NCBI RefSeq assembly: GCF_011634895.1
Contig: NZ_SIRR01000005.1
Span: 62,001-126,000, forward strand
Source of the DNA: Rheinheimera pleomorphica
GTDB taxonomy: Bacteria; Pseudomonadota; Gammaproteobacteria; Enterobacterales; Alteromonadaceae
Direction: 5' to 3'
Length of the DNA stretch: 64,000 nucleotides
Shown here: one piece after another, positions 1-8,538 of the stretch
How positions within the stretch are numbered: the stretch's first letter is position 1
Layout: the number at the start of each line of letters is the position of its first letter
The notes under the pieces: generated by a model
Told to the model about the DNA's origin: nothing
Seen by the model: only the letters and a program-made list of their open reading frames with translations
Databases searched by the model: none
Made by a program: the position numbers and the translations under genes

Positions 1-233
1 TGGTGTACTTACGCCATGCCGAAGATCCGACGCCGCTGGTATGCCATGGCGTCTGGCAGGGCCGAATCACTCAGGCCCCGGCTGGCAACGCTGGCTTTGG
101 TTATGATCCGGTGTTTTTTGTGCCGTCCGAAGGCTGCACTAGCGCTGAGCTAAGCCGTGAGCATAAAGCCCGGCTTAGTCATCGGGGCAAGGCACTGGCC
201 CAGCTGTTATCGCAGCTGGAAGCCGGGTTCTAA
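1..233 (+). CDS. rdgB: RdgB/HAM1 non-canonical purine NTP pyrophosphatase, C-terminal part
   Basis: This is the last 77 or so codons of a gene that begins before the window; the reading frame is set by the codon at base 3 and ends at TAA 231-233. The enzyme hydrolyses ITP, dITP and XTP to monophosphates, keeping deaminated purines out of nucleic acids. The visible piece has the family's C-terminal signatures: [14 protein letters not shown], which forms part of the nucleotide site, followed by [18 protein letters not shown], where the conserved SHRG contacts the base. The hemW gene begins 3 bp after the stop, an adjacency also found in enterics, so the two are probably co-transcribed. The family call is secure; only the N-terminal half cannot be checked. 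Confidence 0.95.
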   Translation, partial: VYLRHAEDPTPLVCHGVWQGRITQAPAGNAGFGYDPVFFVPSEGCTSAELSREHKARLSHRGKALAQLLSQLEAGF

Positions 234-236
234 GCG

Positions 237-1379
237 GTGGCGCTGCAACTGCCGCCGCTGGCGCTGTATATTCATATCCCCTGGTGTATACAAAAATGTC
301 CCTATTGCGATTTTAATTCACACGCCGTTAAGCAAGGTATACCCGAGCAGGAATACATTGCCCATTTACTGGCCGATTTAGCGCAGGATGCCCCTTTAGT
401 GGCCGGGCGCACCGTCAGCAGTATTTTTATCGGTGGCGGCACCCCCAGCGTATTTTCAGCCGCCGGCATCGGCCAAATCATCAGCGGCGTGAAACAGCAG
501 TTAGCCTGTGACGATGCGATGGAAGTTACCATGGAAGCTAACCCTGGCACCGTCGAGGCGGAACGCTTCGCTGGTTATGTTGGCGCTGGCGTGACACGAT
601 TTTCTATTGGTGTGCAAAGCTTTCAAAGTGCACAACTCAAAGCGCTGGGGCGTATTCACGACAGTGATGAAGCAATACGGGCCGCCAAACTGGCGCAGCA
701 ATTACCGCTTAAAAGCTTTAATCTGGATTTAATGCATGGCTTGCCAGCTCAGGACATCCACGGCGCCCTGGCCGATTTGCAACAGGCAATAGATTTAGCC
801 CCACCGCATTTATCCTGGTATCAGCTGACTATAGAGCCCAATACCGCCTTTGCTTCACGCCCACCGGTGCTACCGCCGGACGATACCTTATGGGATATTC
901 AGCAGCAAGGCCTGGCGCTGCTACAACAGCACGGCTATCAGCAATACGAAATTTCAGCCTATGCCAAAGCGGGCCAGCATTGTCAGCACAATTTAAATTA
1001 CTGGCGTTATGGTGACTACTTAGGTATTGGCTGTGGCGCCCACGGCAAAATTACACTGCCTAGCCGGAACAGTATTTTGCGCACGGTAAAAATTAAGCAC
1101 CCCAAAGGTTATATGGATATCAGCCGCGGCTATGTCGACAGTCGTGAGCAAGTTGCGCCGGAAGACCGGCCATTTGAGTTTTTTATGAACCGATTTCGCT
1201 TGCTCGAGCCCTGCCCTACTGATGACTTTACCGCCTATACCGGCTTGCCGCTAAGCACTATCAGCGCTGCCATTGCCGAAGCTGAGCAAAAAGGCCTGCT
1301 GCATGTTGGCAAGCAGCACTGGCAAATTACCGATAAAGGTGCGCGCTATCTGAACGACTTACTGACCTTGTTTATCTAG
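237..1379 (+). CDS. hemW: HemW, radical SAM heme chaperone (coproporphyrinogen oxidase-like)
   Basis: A radical-SAM protein of 380 residues, close to the enteric HemW length. It was long annotated as oxygen-independent coproporphyrinogen III oxidase but is now regarded as a heme-binding chaperone. The N-terminal CxxxCxxC cluster motif is CIQKCPYC, Cys17, Cys21 and Cys24. It is followed by the SAM-binding FIGGGTPS and by MEANPGTVE and SIGVQSFQ. The C-terminal HemN-type domain has HNLNYWRYGDYLGIGCGAHG and the EFFMNRFRL stretch. The GTG start at 237 lies 3 bp after rdgB and places MALQLPPLALYIHIPWC in line with relatives. The HemW-type sequence and lack of an N-terminal extension argue against true HemN. 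Confidence 0.95.
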   Translation: MALQLPPLALYIHIPWCIQKCPYCDFNSHAVKQGIPEQEYIAHLLADLAQDAPLVAGRTVSSIFIGGGTPSVFSAAGIGQIISGVKQQLACDDAMEVTMEANPGTVEAERFAGYVGAGVTRFSIGVQSFQSAQLKALGRIHDSDEAIRAAKLAQQLPLKSFNLDLMHGLPAQDIHGALADLQQAIDLAPPHLSWYQLTIEPNTAFASRPPVLPPDDTLWDIQQQGLALLQQHGYQQYEISAYAKAGQHCQHNLNYWRYGDYLGIGCGAHGKITLPSRNSILRTVKIKHPKGYMDISRGYVDSREQVAPEDRPFEFFMNRFRLLEPCPTDDFTAYTGLPLSTISAAIAEAEQKGLLHVGKQHWQITDKGARYLNDLLTLFI

Positions 1380-1497
1380 CCCAGTGCAACCCGCGCTGGG
1401 GCGTGTAACAGCCAGCATGCGATAGTTGGCCTGTTTATTCGCTGGCAGTGACGTAAAATCAGTTACCCGCATAACGACAATGAAAAAGGAAACCGAT

Positions 1498-3342
1498 ATG
1501 ACACCAAGGTCTTTACGCCGTTTAGCTTTGCCCGTGGCAATCAGCGCGGCCTTACTCGCCGGCTGCGGCCCACAACAACAAACCACAACAACGGCGCAAC
1601 CGGCAGTCGTCGTGCAGCAGCAAAGCGAAAGCGACAAAGCCAATGCGTTGTTTGAACAAATTTTTATGGACAATGTGCGGCGCAATCCAGTGACGCAAAC
1701 CCGGCTGGGTATCAAAGACGACTATGATAAGTGGCAGGATTTATCAGATGCGCATTATCAGGCAGGGCTGGAGTTAGCCAGGCAGCATCTGACCATGCTG
1801 CAAGCCATAGACGTTAACGCGTTGGATTCGAATACCCGCGTCAGCTATTTGCTAATGCAGCGCAATTTGGAGCAAACCCTGGCCGATGCCAAGTGGCGTT
1901 TGTATAGCTATCCGGTTAACCAGATGTTTGGCACCCACTCGCAGGTGCCGTCACTGTTGATAAACCAGCACAGTATCAGCGATGAGAGCGATGCCAAAGC
2001 CTATATCGCCCGTTTAAATGCGGTGCCCACACTGTTCAGCCAACTGCAGCAGCAACTAGCGCAGCGCGCCGAGGCCGGCATTATTGCCCCTAAATTTGTG
2101 TTTGCCCATGTGATTTCGGCCAGTGAAAATGTGATTAAAGGCGCCCCCTTTGACGACGCTGAGGACAGCACTTTACTGGCTGATTTCAGCCAAAAGCTGG
2201 CGAAGCTACAGTTGGATGATAACAGTAAAAAACTGTTACTGGACGAAGCCAAGGTTGCACTGTTAACCAGTGTCAAACCGGCTTACACCAGTCTTATCAG
2301 CTATTTACAGCAACTGGAGCAACAAGCTGATACGGTAGATGGTGTCTGGCGCTTTAAAGACGGCGATGCCTTTTATAACGCTGCCCTTAAGCGCACTACC
2401 ACCACGGACTTAACGGCAGAGCAAATTCATCAGATTGGTCTGGACGAAGTGGCCCGTATTCACAGTGAAATGCGTGCCATTATGCAAAAAACCGGCTTTG
2501 ACGGCGACTTAAAAGCCTTTTTTAACTTTATGCAAACCGATGCGCAGTTTTACTATCCGGATACTGCAGAGGGTAAAGCCGCTTATCTGGCAGAGGCAAC
2601 AGCGGTGATAGACCAGATGCGCTCGCGCTTAGACGAGCTGTTTTTGGTTAAACCCAAAGCCGACATGATAGTAAAAGCAGTAGAGCCGTTTCGCGAACAA
2701 AGCGCCGGCAAAGCCTTTTATCAGCAGCCATCAATGGATGGCTCACGGCCGGGTATTTACTACGCTAACCTGTACCGTATGAGCGATATGCCGAAATACG
2801 AACTGGAAGCACTGGCCTATCACGAAGGTATACCGGGCCATCATATGCAGCTGGCGATAGCGCAAGAGCTGACCGATATGCCTAAGTTCCGCCGCTTTGG
2901 TGGCTATACTGCTTATATCGAAGGCTGGGGCTTATACACTGAACTGCTACCGAAAGAGATTGGTCTGTATCAGAACCCCTACTCTGATTTCGGCCGCTTA
3001 GCCATGGAATTATGGCGTGCCTGCCGTTTAGTGGTCGATACCGGCATTCATGCCAAAAAATGGAGCCGCGAAGATGCCATTCAGTACTTGCTGGATAACA
3101 CCCCGAATACCGAAAGTGCAATTGAAAAAGCGATAGAACGCTATATCGTGATGCCCTCGCAGGCGACGGCATACAAAGTTGGCATGATTAAAATTATCGA
3201 ACTGCGCGAAAAAGCTAAAACCGCACTGGGCGATAAATTTGATATCCGCGTGTTCCACGATGTAGTGCTGAAAAACGGCGCCGTACCACTGGATGTGTTA
3301 GAGCAACTGGTCGACGAATATATTGCCGCCACCCAGGCCTGA
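1498..3342 (+). CDS. DUF885 family exported lipoprotein, putative zinc metallopeptidase
   Basis: A 614-residue protein of the DUF885 family, whose members are predicted metallopeptidases of unknown substrate. I chose the ATG at 1498 because AAGGAA lies just upstream and it gives a clean lipoprotein signal: MTPRSLRR, a hydrophobic run, then LLAGC with lipidated Cys23. After that comes a low-complexity Gln/Thr/Val linker. The likely zinc site is HEGIPGHH at residues 442-449, an HExxxGH arrangement, followed by AYIEGWGLYTELL, which supplies a conserved glutamate. It is monocistronic, followed by a terminator at 3365-3388. It should act at the periplasmic face of a membrane. The peptidase role is inferred from the motif and family. 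Confidence 0.85.
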   Translation: MTPRSLRRLALPVAISAALLAGCGPQQQTTTTAQPAVVVQQQSESDKANALFEQIFMDNVRRNPVTQTRLGIKDDYDKWQDLSDAHYQAGLELARQHLTMLQAIDVNALDSNTRVSYLLMQRNLEQTLADAKWRLYSYPVNQMFGTHSQVPSLLINQHSISDESDAKAYIARLNAVPTLFSQLQQQLAQRAEAGIIAPKFVFAHVISASENVIKGAPFDDAEDSTLLADFSQKLAKLQLDDNSKKLLLDEAKVALLTSVKPAYTSLISYLQQLEQQADTVDGVWRFKDGDAFYNAALKRTTTTDLTAEQIHQIGLDEVARIHSEMRAIMQKTGFDGDLKAFFNFMQTDAQFYYPDTAEGKAAYLAEATAVIDQMRSRLDELFLVKPKADMIVKAVEPFREQSAGKAFYQQPSMDGSRPGIYYANLYRMSDMPKYELEALAYHEGIPGHHMQLAIAQELTDMPKFRRFGGYTAYIEGWGLYTELLPKEIGLYQNPYSDFGRLAMELWRACRLVVDTGIHAKKWSREDAIQYLLDNTPNTESAIEKAIERYIVMPSQATAYKVGMIKIIELREKAKTALGDKFDIRVFHDVVLKNGAVPLDVLEQLVDEYIAATQA

Positions 3343-3364
3343 GCGCCTTAGGTGTATAACAGCC

Positions 3365-3388
3365 AGCCGGTCAACTGACCGGCTTTTA
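3365..3388 (+). terminator. Rho-independent terminator after the DUF885 gene
   Basis: An inverted repeat AGCCGGTCA/TGACCGGCT spans 3365-3384 with a very short loop and is followed by TTTACTT. It lies 23 bp after the DUF885 stop. The convergent DUF924 gene ends at 3393, so the hairpin may serve both directions, although the minus-strand side lacks a T tract. Confidence 0.75.
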
Positions 3389-3392
3389 CTTG

Positions 3393-3926
3393 TTAGAAAC
3401 CGGAACCGGGTAGCTTAAGAAATTCAACTTCTTCCGCTGTTGAGCTGCGCGCTAAAATATTATTGCGATGCGGGTAACGGCCAAAGCGGTCGATAATGGC
3501 TTTATGTTTTAACTCAAACTGATAGTTATTGTCCGGTGCATACTGCTTAAACAACAACTCGGCCTGCTGATGAATAACAGCCGATTCACTGTGCATATAA
3601 GGCATTAGCAAAAAATTACGCTCGTCGGCATTGAGCTGTAACAGCGCGCCACTGGCTACCGCCTCCTGCGCCAGCACCAAAGCCATAGCATCGTGGGCAA
3701 AGGCTTTGGCTGTGTCGCGATAAATATTACGCGAAAACTGATCCAACACTATAATCTCGGCCAGCCGCCCTTGCGCAGTCTGGCGCCACGGATACAACTC
3801 GCCTGCTGCCGCTTGCTGCAGGGTTAGCGAAAAACGTTTGCTGATAAACTGATCAAAAGCCGCATCTTTTATCCACCACTGCTGCGGGCTTATTTCGTTA
3901 AACCAGAACTGTAAGACTGTTTCCAT
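3393..3926 (-). CDS. DUF924 family protein
   Basis: A cytoplasmic all-helical protein of about 177 residues, the usual DUF924 length. The family is widespread in proteobacteria and eukaryotes and resembles tetratricopeptide folds; no biochemical role is established. The family pattern is visible: an N-terminal VLQFWFNEISPQQWWIKD, then the conserved IIVLDQFSRNIYRDTAKAFA, then FLLMPYMHSE and a C-terminal RFGRYPHRNNIL. I chose the ATG at 3926 because METVLQFWF is where relatives begin; a longer in-frame version would run into the neighbouring VOC gene. It lies downstream of three co-oriented small genes and could be the end of that transcript. Confidence 0.85.
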   Translation of the reverse strand: METVLQFWFNEISPQQWWIKDAAFDQFISKRFSLTLQQAAAGELYPWRQTAQGRLAEIIVLDQFSRNIYRDTAKAFAHDAMALVLAQEAVASGALLQLNADERNFLLMPYMHSESAVIHQQAELLFKQYAPDNNYQFELKHKAIIDRFGRYPHRNNILARSSTAEEVEFLKLPGSGF

Positions 3927-3970
3927 TATAGGATTAACCTCATTTAAAGCTGCTAGTCGTTTGCCATGGG

Positions 3971-4378
3971 TTAGCCCGACGTTAACTGTAATAAATCCCA
4001 TTTATTGCCATATAAATCTTCAAACACCGCAACGGTGCCGTAGGGCTCTTCGCGGGGCGTTTCGTTAAACTGCACACCTTTAGCGACCATCGACTGGTAG
4101 TCGCGCCAAAAGTCGTTCGTGTGCAAAAACAACCATACCCGCCCACCAGCCTGATTACCCACCGCCGCGCATTGCTGTGGCTTGCTGGCTTTGGCCAGCA
4201 GCAAGTTGCAATGACTGCTGCCGGGTGGGCTTAGCTGCACCCAACGCTTGCCAGCGCCCAGATCGCTGTCTTGCAGCAACCTAAAGCCCAACTTTTCCGT
4301 GTAAAACGCTATTGCCTCATCATAGTCATGTACCAGCAAGGCAATGCTGCTGATATGTTGTTGTATAGCGTCAGCCAT
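3971..4378 (-). CDS. VOC superfamily (glyoxalase/bleomycin-resistance-like) protein
   Basis: A 135-residue single-module VOC protein. It opens with HISSIALLVHDYDEAIAFYT, the standard beta-alpha start of the fold, continues with RWVQLSPPGSSHCNLLLA, and ends with TVAVFEDLYGNKWDLLQ, the typical closing strand with a Glu/Asp metal-ligand region. VOC proteins include metal-dependent lyases, dioxygenases and antibiotic-binding proteins, so the substrate cannot be told from sequence. It starts 74 bp downstream of the FMN-reductase stop on the same strand and may be read through from the SoxR-controlled promoter further upstream; that is inference. Confidence 0.85.
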   Translation of the reverse strand: MADAIQQHISSIALLVHDYDEAIAFYTEKLGFRLLQDSDLGAGKRWVQLSPPGSSHCNLLLAKASKPQQCAAVGNQAGGRVWLFLHTNDFWRDYQSMVAKGVQFNETPREEPYGTVAVFEDLYGNKWDLLQLTSG

Positions 4379-4452
4379 AGTGTTGCCTCATTACAAAAAT
4401 TGTGGCTAAGTCTAGGGCCCGACGCCAATAACACAAGCAATAATTGCCCCCG

Positions 4453-5001
4453 CTAAGCAGCCTGCTGCTGAATATGCTGCTGCAGCTTAAGCGCAGCCTG
4501 TTGTAGCTGAATAAACACGGCACTGTCTTTCACCAGTTGCACCTGCGGGTCGAACACCTGATGGAAATTGGCAACCGACACTGTACCCGTTAGCCGGGCC
4601 CCCATATAGGGCGCAGCGCTTACCGCCGCCTGCAGCACGCTTTTTGCCCCACCCGGCCCCGGCGCGGCAGCAAGAAACAGCGCCGGTTTATGCTGAAAAA
4701 TATGCCGCTGTGCGCGTGAGGCCCAGTCGTATAGATTTTTAAACGCAGCGGTAAAGCTACCGTTGTGCTCGGCAAAGGCCACGATCAGACCATCGGCGGC
4801 AGCAACGCGCTGTAAAAATGCACTAACCTGGGCCGGTACACCCAGCGCTTGTTCGCGCAGTTCGCTGTACACCGGTAAGTCATAATCATCAAGCTGCAGC
4901 GTCTCTACTTTGGCCTGCGGCAGCAATCTGGCCGTGCTTAACGCCAGTTGCTGATTGATCGATTGCGGGTGGTTACTGGCAGCAAAGGCGAGGATCTTCA
5001 T
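4453..5001 (-). CDS. NADPH-dependent FMN reductase family protein (flavodoxin-like quinone reductase)
   Basis: A 182-residue flavodoxin-fold reductase of the NADPH-dependent FMN reductase family, related to chromate and quinone reductases. Visible are the first strand and FMN phosphate loop (ILAFAASNHPQSINQQLA), a PVYSE segment, GLIVAFAEHNGSFTAAFKNLYDWAS, which matches the family's NGSxxxxLKNxxDW flavin motif, and a Gly-rich PGPGGAKS loop. Such enzymes give two-electron reduction of quinones or flavins, avoiding semiquinone radicals. The gene overlaps the upstream VOC gene by 4 bp and lies behind a SoxR-type promoter, which fits a defence against redox-cycling compounds. The exact substrate is unknown. 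Confidence 0.88.
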   Translation of the reverse strand: MKILAFAASNHPQSINQQLALSTARLLPQAKVETLQLDDYDLPVYSELREQALGVPAQVSAFLQRVAAADGLIVAFAEHNGSFTAAFKNLYDWASRAQRHIFQHKPALFLAAAPGPGGAKSVLQAAVSAAPYMGARLTGTVSVANFHQVFDPQVQLVKDSAVFIQLQQAALKLQQHIQQQAA

Positions 5002-5453
5002 AGCACCTCCCGCTTATTGCTTTGTGTTTGGGCTTTATCCAGGTTCAAATTACGCTCAGCCGGCAGATCACTTAAATACTCAACAAACTCCACCTCAAAG
5101 CCGGCCGGGTCAACAAAGTAAATGTTTTTGCGGTATGGGTCTTCAGCGCCGGGCTTAGCGATGGCATAACCGGCGCTTTGTAGTCTATTGATAACTGCAG
5201 TTAAATTATTGGTAACATAAGCAAAATGTGCCAAACCAACACTGTGCCCCTCAAGTTTACGGTTTGGCCCTTCACCATGATCGCTCAGCGCCAGATAATG
5301 ATAATCATCACCAAAGTGCAGCCAGCGCCGTGGCTTACCGTACCACTCGCCTTTGCCTTCATCCCGGATGCGCCAGTGAGGAAAAGCCGCGCGGTAAAAA
5401 TGTAACATGGCATCCATATCAGCCACCACCAGATTAACGTGCTCTAAGTACAT
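4998..5453 (-). CDS. VOC superfamily protein, first gene of a SoxR-controlled operon
   Basis: A 151-residue VOC-fold protein: LEHVNLVVADMDAMLHFYRA at the N terminus, HFAYVTNNLTAVINRLQSAG in the middle and FVDPAGFEVEFVEYLSD near the end, where the glutamates typical of VOC metal sites sit. The start is firm: AAGGAG lies at minus-strand positions 5466-5461, about 8 bases before the ATG. It overlaps the following FMN-reductase gene by 4 bp, implying translational coupling. The promoter region contains a near-perfect SoxR operator 40 bp upstream. The inferred role is detoxification of a reactive electrophile or redox-cycling compound; the substrate is unknown. Confidence 0.88.
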   Translation of the reverse strand: MYLEHVNLVVADMDAMLHFYRAAFPHWRIRDEGKGEWYGKPRRWLHFGDDYHYLALSDHGEGPNRKLEGHSVGLAHFAYVTNNLTAVINRLQSAGYAIAKPGAEDPYRKNIYFVDPAGFEVEFVEYLSDLPAERNLNLDKAQTQSNKREVL

Positions 5454-5483
5454 ACAGGGTCTCCTTGCATTAAGTCGACCAGC

Positions 5484-5514
5484 AGGGTAAAACCTTAACC
5501 TAAGTTAAGGTAAA
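5484..5514 (-). promoter_or_regulatory. SoxR operator and MerR-type promoter for the VOC/FMN-reductase operon
   Basis: The 18-bp sequence at 5493-5510 carries the dyad CCTTAAC...GTTAAGG, closely resembling the enteric soxS SoxR box (CCTCAAG...CTTGAGG). Read on the minus strand it lies between a -35-like TTTACC (5514-5509) and a -10-like TACCCT (5489-5484) with a 19-bp spacer. That over-long spacing is diagnostic of MerR-family activation, and the arrangement matches the soxS promoter almost position for position. The divergent soxR gene starts 43 bp away on the other side. Confidence 0.85.
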
Positions 5515-5553
5515 GTGTTTTTTTGAAAAAACAGAAAAAAATCGGAGCAAACA

Positions 5554-6030
5554 ATGTCTGAGGCAACGTGGAGCGTCGGCCGGGTAGCAAAACGCTGCGG
5601 CGTGAATGTCAGTACACTGCATTTTTACGAGCAAAAAGGCCTGATCAAAAGCTGGCGTAACAGCGGTAATCAGCGCCGGTATAAACCGGAAGTGCTGCGC
5701 CGCATAGCGGTGATTAAAGCCGCACAAAAAGTTGGTATTAGCCTGGAGGAAGTCAAACAGGCGTTTTTATCGCTGCCGGATAACCGCACACCCACTATGG
5801 ATGACTGGCAGCAGTTATCAAAAGACTGGCAGCAAATGCTTGATGCCCGTATTGCCTATTTGCAAACACTGCGCGATTACCTGACCGGCTGTATTGGCTG
5901 TGGCTGCCTGAGCATGAGCAAGTGCCCGCTGTATAATCCGGATGACAAACTGGCGCAGCAAGGCTGTGGTGCGGTGATCCTGGAGCAGGCAGAACAGCGC
6001 AGTCTGGCTGATAAATCCAACACTGCCTGA
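5554..6030 (+). CDS. soxR: SoxR, redox-sensing [2Fe-2S] MerR-family activator
   Basis: A 158-residue MerR-family regulator. The N-terminal winged helix-turn-helix is WSVGRVAKRCGVNVSTLHFY followed by the RRYKPEVLRRIAVIKAAQKVG segment, and a coiled-coil dimerisation helix covers roughly residues 80-110. The SoxR-specific cluster motif C-x2-C-x-C-x5-C is present as CIGCGCLSMSKC, with cysteines 113, 116, 118 and 124. Oxidation or nitrosylation of this cluster triggers DNA underwinding and activation. GGAG lies 7-10 bases before the ATG. The gene is divergent from a VOC/FMN-reductase operon and shares the intervening operator, so it probably controls that operon directly. No soxS is present in the window. 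Confidence 0.95.
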   Translation: MSEATWSVGRVAKRCGVNVSTLHFYEQKGLIKSWRNSGNQRRYKPEVLRRIAVIKAAQKVGISLEEVKQAFLSLPDNRTPTMDDWQQLSKDWQQMLDARIAYLQTLRDYLTGCIGCGCLSMSKCPLYNPDDKLAQQGCGAVILEQAEQRSLADKSNTA

Positions 6031-6105
6031 TTTGCCCGTTATGCGTTTTTATAGGTATGCTGTAAACACTCGCAGATAACCGTCCGTTTCGGCAAGAGCA
6101 AGGTC

Positions 6106-7068
6106 ATGATTTCAGTTAACTATTTTGAACCCGAAAGCCAAAGCTGGCATGTTCGCAGCTGGCAGCAGTTAGCTGCGCCAATCCCGGCCGATGCCCGGCT
6201 GTGGATTAACCTGAATGATGCCAGCCTGGATGAACAAATGCAGGTACTGCAGCGCTTTGCGATTACGCCGACCATTGCCGAAGACTTTAGTCGCCAGCGC
6301 CATCCACCTAAGCTGGAGGCACAAACCGACTTTACCCTGCTAATATTGCGCGGCTATGCTGATGCTGATTTTACTGAATACACCCGCAGTGCTCAGGTTA
6401 ACCTTTTGTATTCAAAACAGGTTTTAATAAGCCGCGTACATTGCCATAATACCCAGCTGCAAGAGCAGCTAACGCCGAAAATGGCCGCTGGCCAAAGTGC
6501 TGTTATTGCTGACTGGATAAAACAATTGATCCTGGCAGTATCGGCCAGTTATCTGGAAAAGCTGATTAACTTTGAAGATGAACAAAGCGAGCTGGAAGAT
6601 GTGATGCTGCATCGTGGCAGCGACGAGCAGATGGCGCTTATTATGCGTTACCGCTCGGTACTGCGTAAAATTAACCGCAATCTGGCCTACCAGAAAGATA
6701 TTTTCTCAGATGCGCTGTATGAAGAGCAAAATCCATTGCTGCGGCAGTTTAGCAACGCTGAAATTCGTGATTTTTATGAAAAATTTGAGCGGCTGCACAG
6801 CATGACTGATTTATACTACGATCAGCTTAGCGATCTGGTCGAAGGCTATCTGTCTACTACATCGCATCAGATCAACGAAAGAATGAAAGTCCTGACCATT
6901 GTCAGCACCATTTTTATTCCGCTAACCTTTATCGCCGGTATATACGGCATGAACTTTGTTTACATGCCCGAGCTGCAAATGCCTACCGCCTATTTTATCG
7001 TGCTGGCGGCGATGGCACTGGGCGGTATAGGCGGGCTGATTTGGTTTAAAATACGCGGCTGGTGGTAA
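6106..7068 (+). CDS. corA: CorA-family divalent cation transporter
   Basis: A 320-residue CorA/ZntB superfamily protein. It has a large N-terminal cytoplasmic domain, long charged helices through about residue 250, and two C-terminal membrane segments (LTIVSTIFIPLTFIAGIYG and a second near 295-315). The selectivity-filter signature YGMNF is intact with GMN at residues 281-283, and the last residues KIRGWW are basic and cytoplasmic. CorA pentamers pass Mg2+, and some members Co2+, Ni2+ or Zn2+, down the membrane potential. mgtE follows 20 bp later with its own AACGGAG ribosome-binding site, so the two probably share a transcript. Mg2+ is the likeliest substrate, but ZntB-like Zn2+ transport cannot be excluded. 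Confidence 0.92.
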   Translation: MISVNYFEPESQSWHVRSWQQLAAPIPADARLWINLNDASLDEQMQVLQRFAITPTIAEDFSRQRHPPKLEAQTDFTLLILRGYADADFTEYTRSAQVNLLYSKQVLISRVHCHNTQLQEQLTPKMAAGQSAVIADWIKQLILAVSASYLEKLINFEDEQSELEDVMLHRGSDEQMALIMRYRSVLRKINRNLAYQKDIFSDALYEEQNPLLRQFSNAEIRDFYEKFERLHSMTDLYYDQLSDLVEGYLSTTSHQINERMKVLTIVSTIFIPLTFIAGIYGMNFVYMPELQMPTAYFIVLAAMALGGIGGLIWFKIRGWW

Positions 7069-7088
7069 CACCAAACGGAGAGTTGTAG

Positions 7089-8438
7089 ATGGCTGAAAAC
7101 CAACCGCTGGATATTGAAGAAATAGTACGCGACAGCTTTGACGAGAACGAAGCCGGGCAGCTGACCGACAAGCTTAGCCAGCTGGAGCCGGAAGAAATCG
7201 CGATTGCGCTCGAAGCAATGCCGGTAGAGCAGCGGGTAAGCACCTGGCTAAGCCTGCGCACCGATGATCAGATAGCCGCTCTGACGTATATGCGGGTCGA
7301 CGCGCGGGATAATATCTTTAAACAACTGGATGAAGCGCAACTGCGCAATCTGGTTGAAGATATGGAAGTTGACGATTTAATTGAGTTGTTAGATGAGCTG
7401 CCACAGCGCATTTACGACTACGCCTGCTCCCGGCTCGACGCCAGCCAGCGCCGTTGGCTGGATACCGCTTTAGGTTATGATGAAGATCAATGTGGTCGTT
7501 ACGCTGACCACGATATGCTGATCATCAATAAAAACGCCAAAGTGCGTGATGCAATTCGCATGTTTCGCCAGTTAGCAGAAGACGCGGAATACCATGACGC
7601 CTTATTTGTCGTCGACCGCACCGGCCGCTATGTCGGCCTGGTGCATGCCACGCAATTACTGGGTCTGGGCAGCCACTTACCGATTGAAACCGTTATCGAT
7701 AAAGATGCGCCGCTGGTGGAAGGTGAAATGGAGCTGGATCAGGGCTCAGATATCGTCTCGCGCTCGGGCTACACTGCCCTGGCGGTCGTCGATGCCGAGG
7801 GCAAGCTGTTGGGGCGTTTATCCATCGGCGAAGCCCTGGAAAACGTGCGGCGTAGTTTAGAAAGCCAGTTTATGCACACCGCCGGTTTAGATGAAGAGGA
7901 AGACTTGTTCGCGCCGGTGTTTGACAGCGCCAAACGCCGTGCCCTGTGGCTGGGCATAAACCTGTTAACCGCCTTTTTGGCCGCCTGGACCATAGGCTTA
8001 TTTGAAGCCACCTTACAGCAAGTGGTCGCGCTGGCCGTGTTAATGCCAATAGTTGCCAGTATGGGCGGTATCGCTGGCAGCCAAACCTTAACCCTGATTA
8101 TTCGCGGCCTGGCGCTGGAGCAAATTACCCCGAAAACCTATATGACACTGCTACGCAAAGAGCTTGGCGTTGGCGCTATTAACGGCGTGCTCTGGGCGTT
8201 GGTTATTGCGCTGACTACCTATTTCTGGTTTGGTGACTGGGTAATTGGCGGCATTATTGGTATGGCGATTATTATCAACATTGTGGTGGCGGCTATTGCC
8301 GGGGTCCTTATTCCAATCTGGCTGGAAAAACTGGATATTGACCCGGCCTTATCAGGCTCAGTCATTTTAACCACGGTGACTGATGTCATTGGCTTTTTTG
8401 CCTTTCTCGGCTTAGGTTCATTATTTCTGTTAGCCTAA
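7089..8438 (+). CDS. mgtE: MgtE magnesium transporter
   Basis: A 449-residue MgtE channel subunit. In order: an acidic N-terminal superhelical domain (about 1-130), two CBS domains (about 135-255; [17 protein letters not shown] and [22 protein letters not shown] are visible), a plug helix, then a five-helix membrane domain starting near residue 285 ([18 protein letters not shown]). The conserved pore-helix segment [18 protein letters not shown] and the terminal [22 protein letters not shown] with its Asp are intact. The cytosolic domains close the channel when Mg2+ is plentiful. Its neighbour corA is an unrelated Mg2+ channel, so this locus pairs two different Mg2+ uptake proteins. Confidence 0.96.
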   Translation: MAENQPLDIEEIVRDSFDENEAGQLTDKLSQLEPEEIAIALEAMPVEQRVSTWLSLRTDDQIAALTYMRVDARDNIFKQLDEAQLRNLVEDMEVDDLIELLDELPQRIYDYACSRLDASQRRWLDTALGYDEDQCGRYADHDMLIINKNAKVRDAIRMFRQLAEDAEYHDALFVVDRTGRYVGLVHATQLLGLGSHLPIETVIDKDAPLVEGEMELDQGSDIVSRSGYTALAVVDAEGKLLGRLSIGEALENVRRSLESQFMHTAGLDEEEDLFAPVFDSAKRRALWLGINLLTAFLAAWTIGLFEATLQQVVALAVLMPIVASMGGIAGSQTLTLIIRGLALEQITPKTYMTLLRKELGVGAINGVLWALVIALTTYFWFGDWVIGGIIGMAIIINIVVAAIAGVLIPIWLEKLDIDPALSGSVILTTVTDVIGFFAFLGLGSLFLLA

Positions 8439-8538
8439 AAAGCAACAACAATATTTGTGCTGGCAACAAGTATTGTTGCTGCTACAACTATGGCAGGCTT
8501 TTACAATAGGCAAAAATATATCGCTTGTCGGAGCACGC

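Noticed and set aside
8440-8480. Terminator between mgtE and rimK (AGCAACAACAATA ... TATTGTTGCT)
   Set aside because: The repeat pairs only with an internal 3-base bulge and has no T tract after it.
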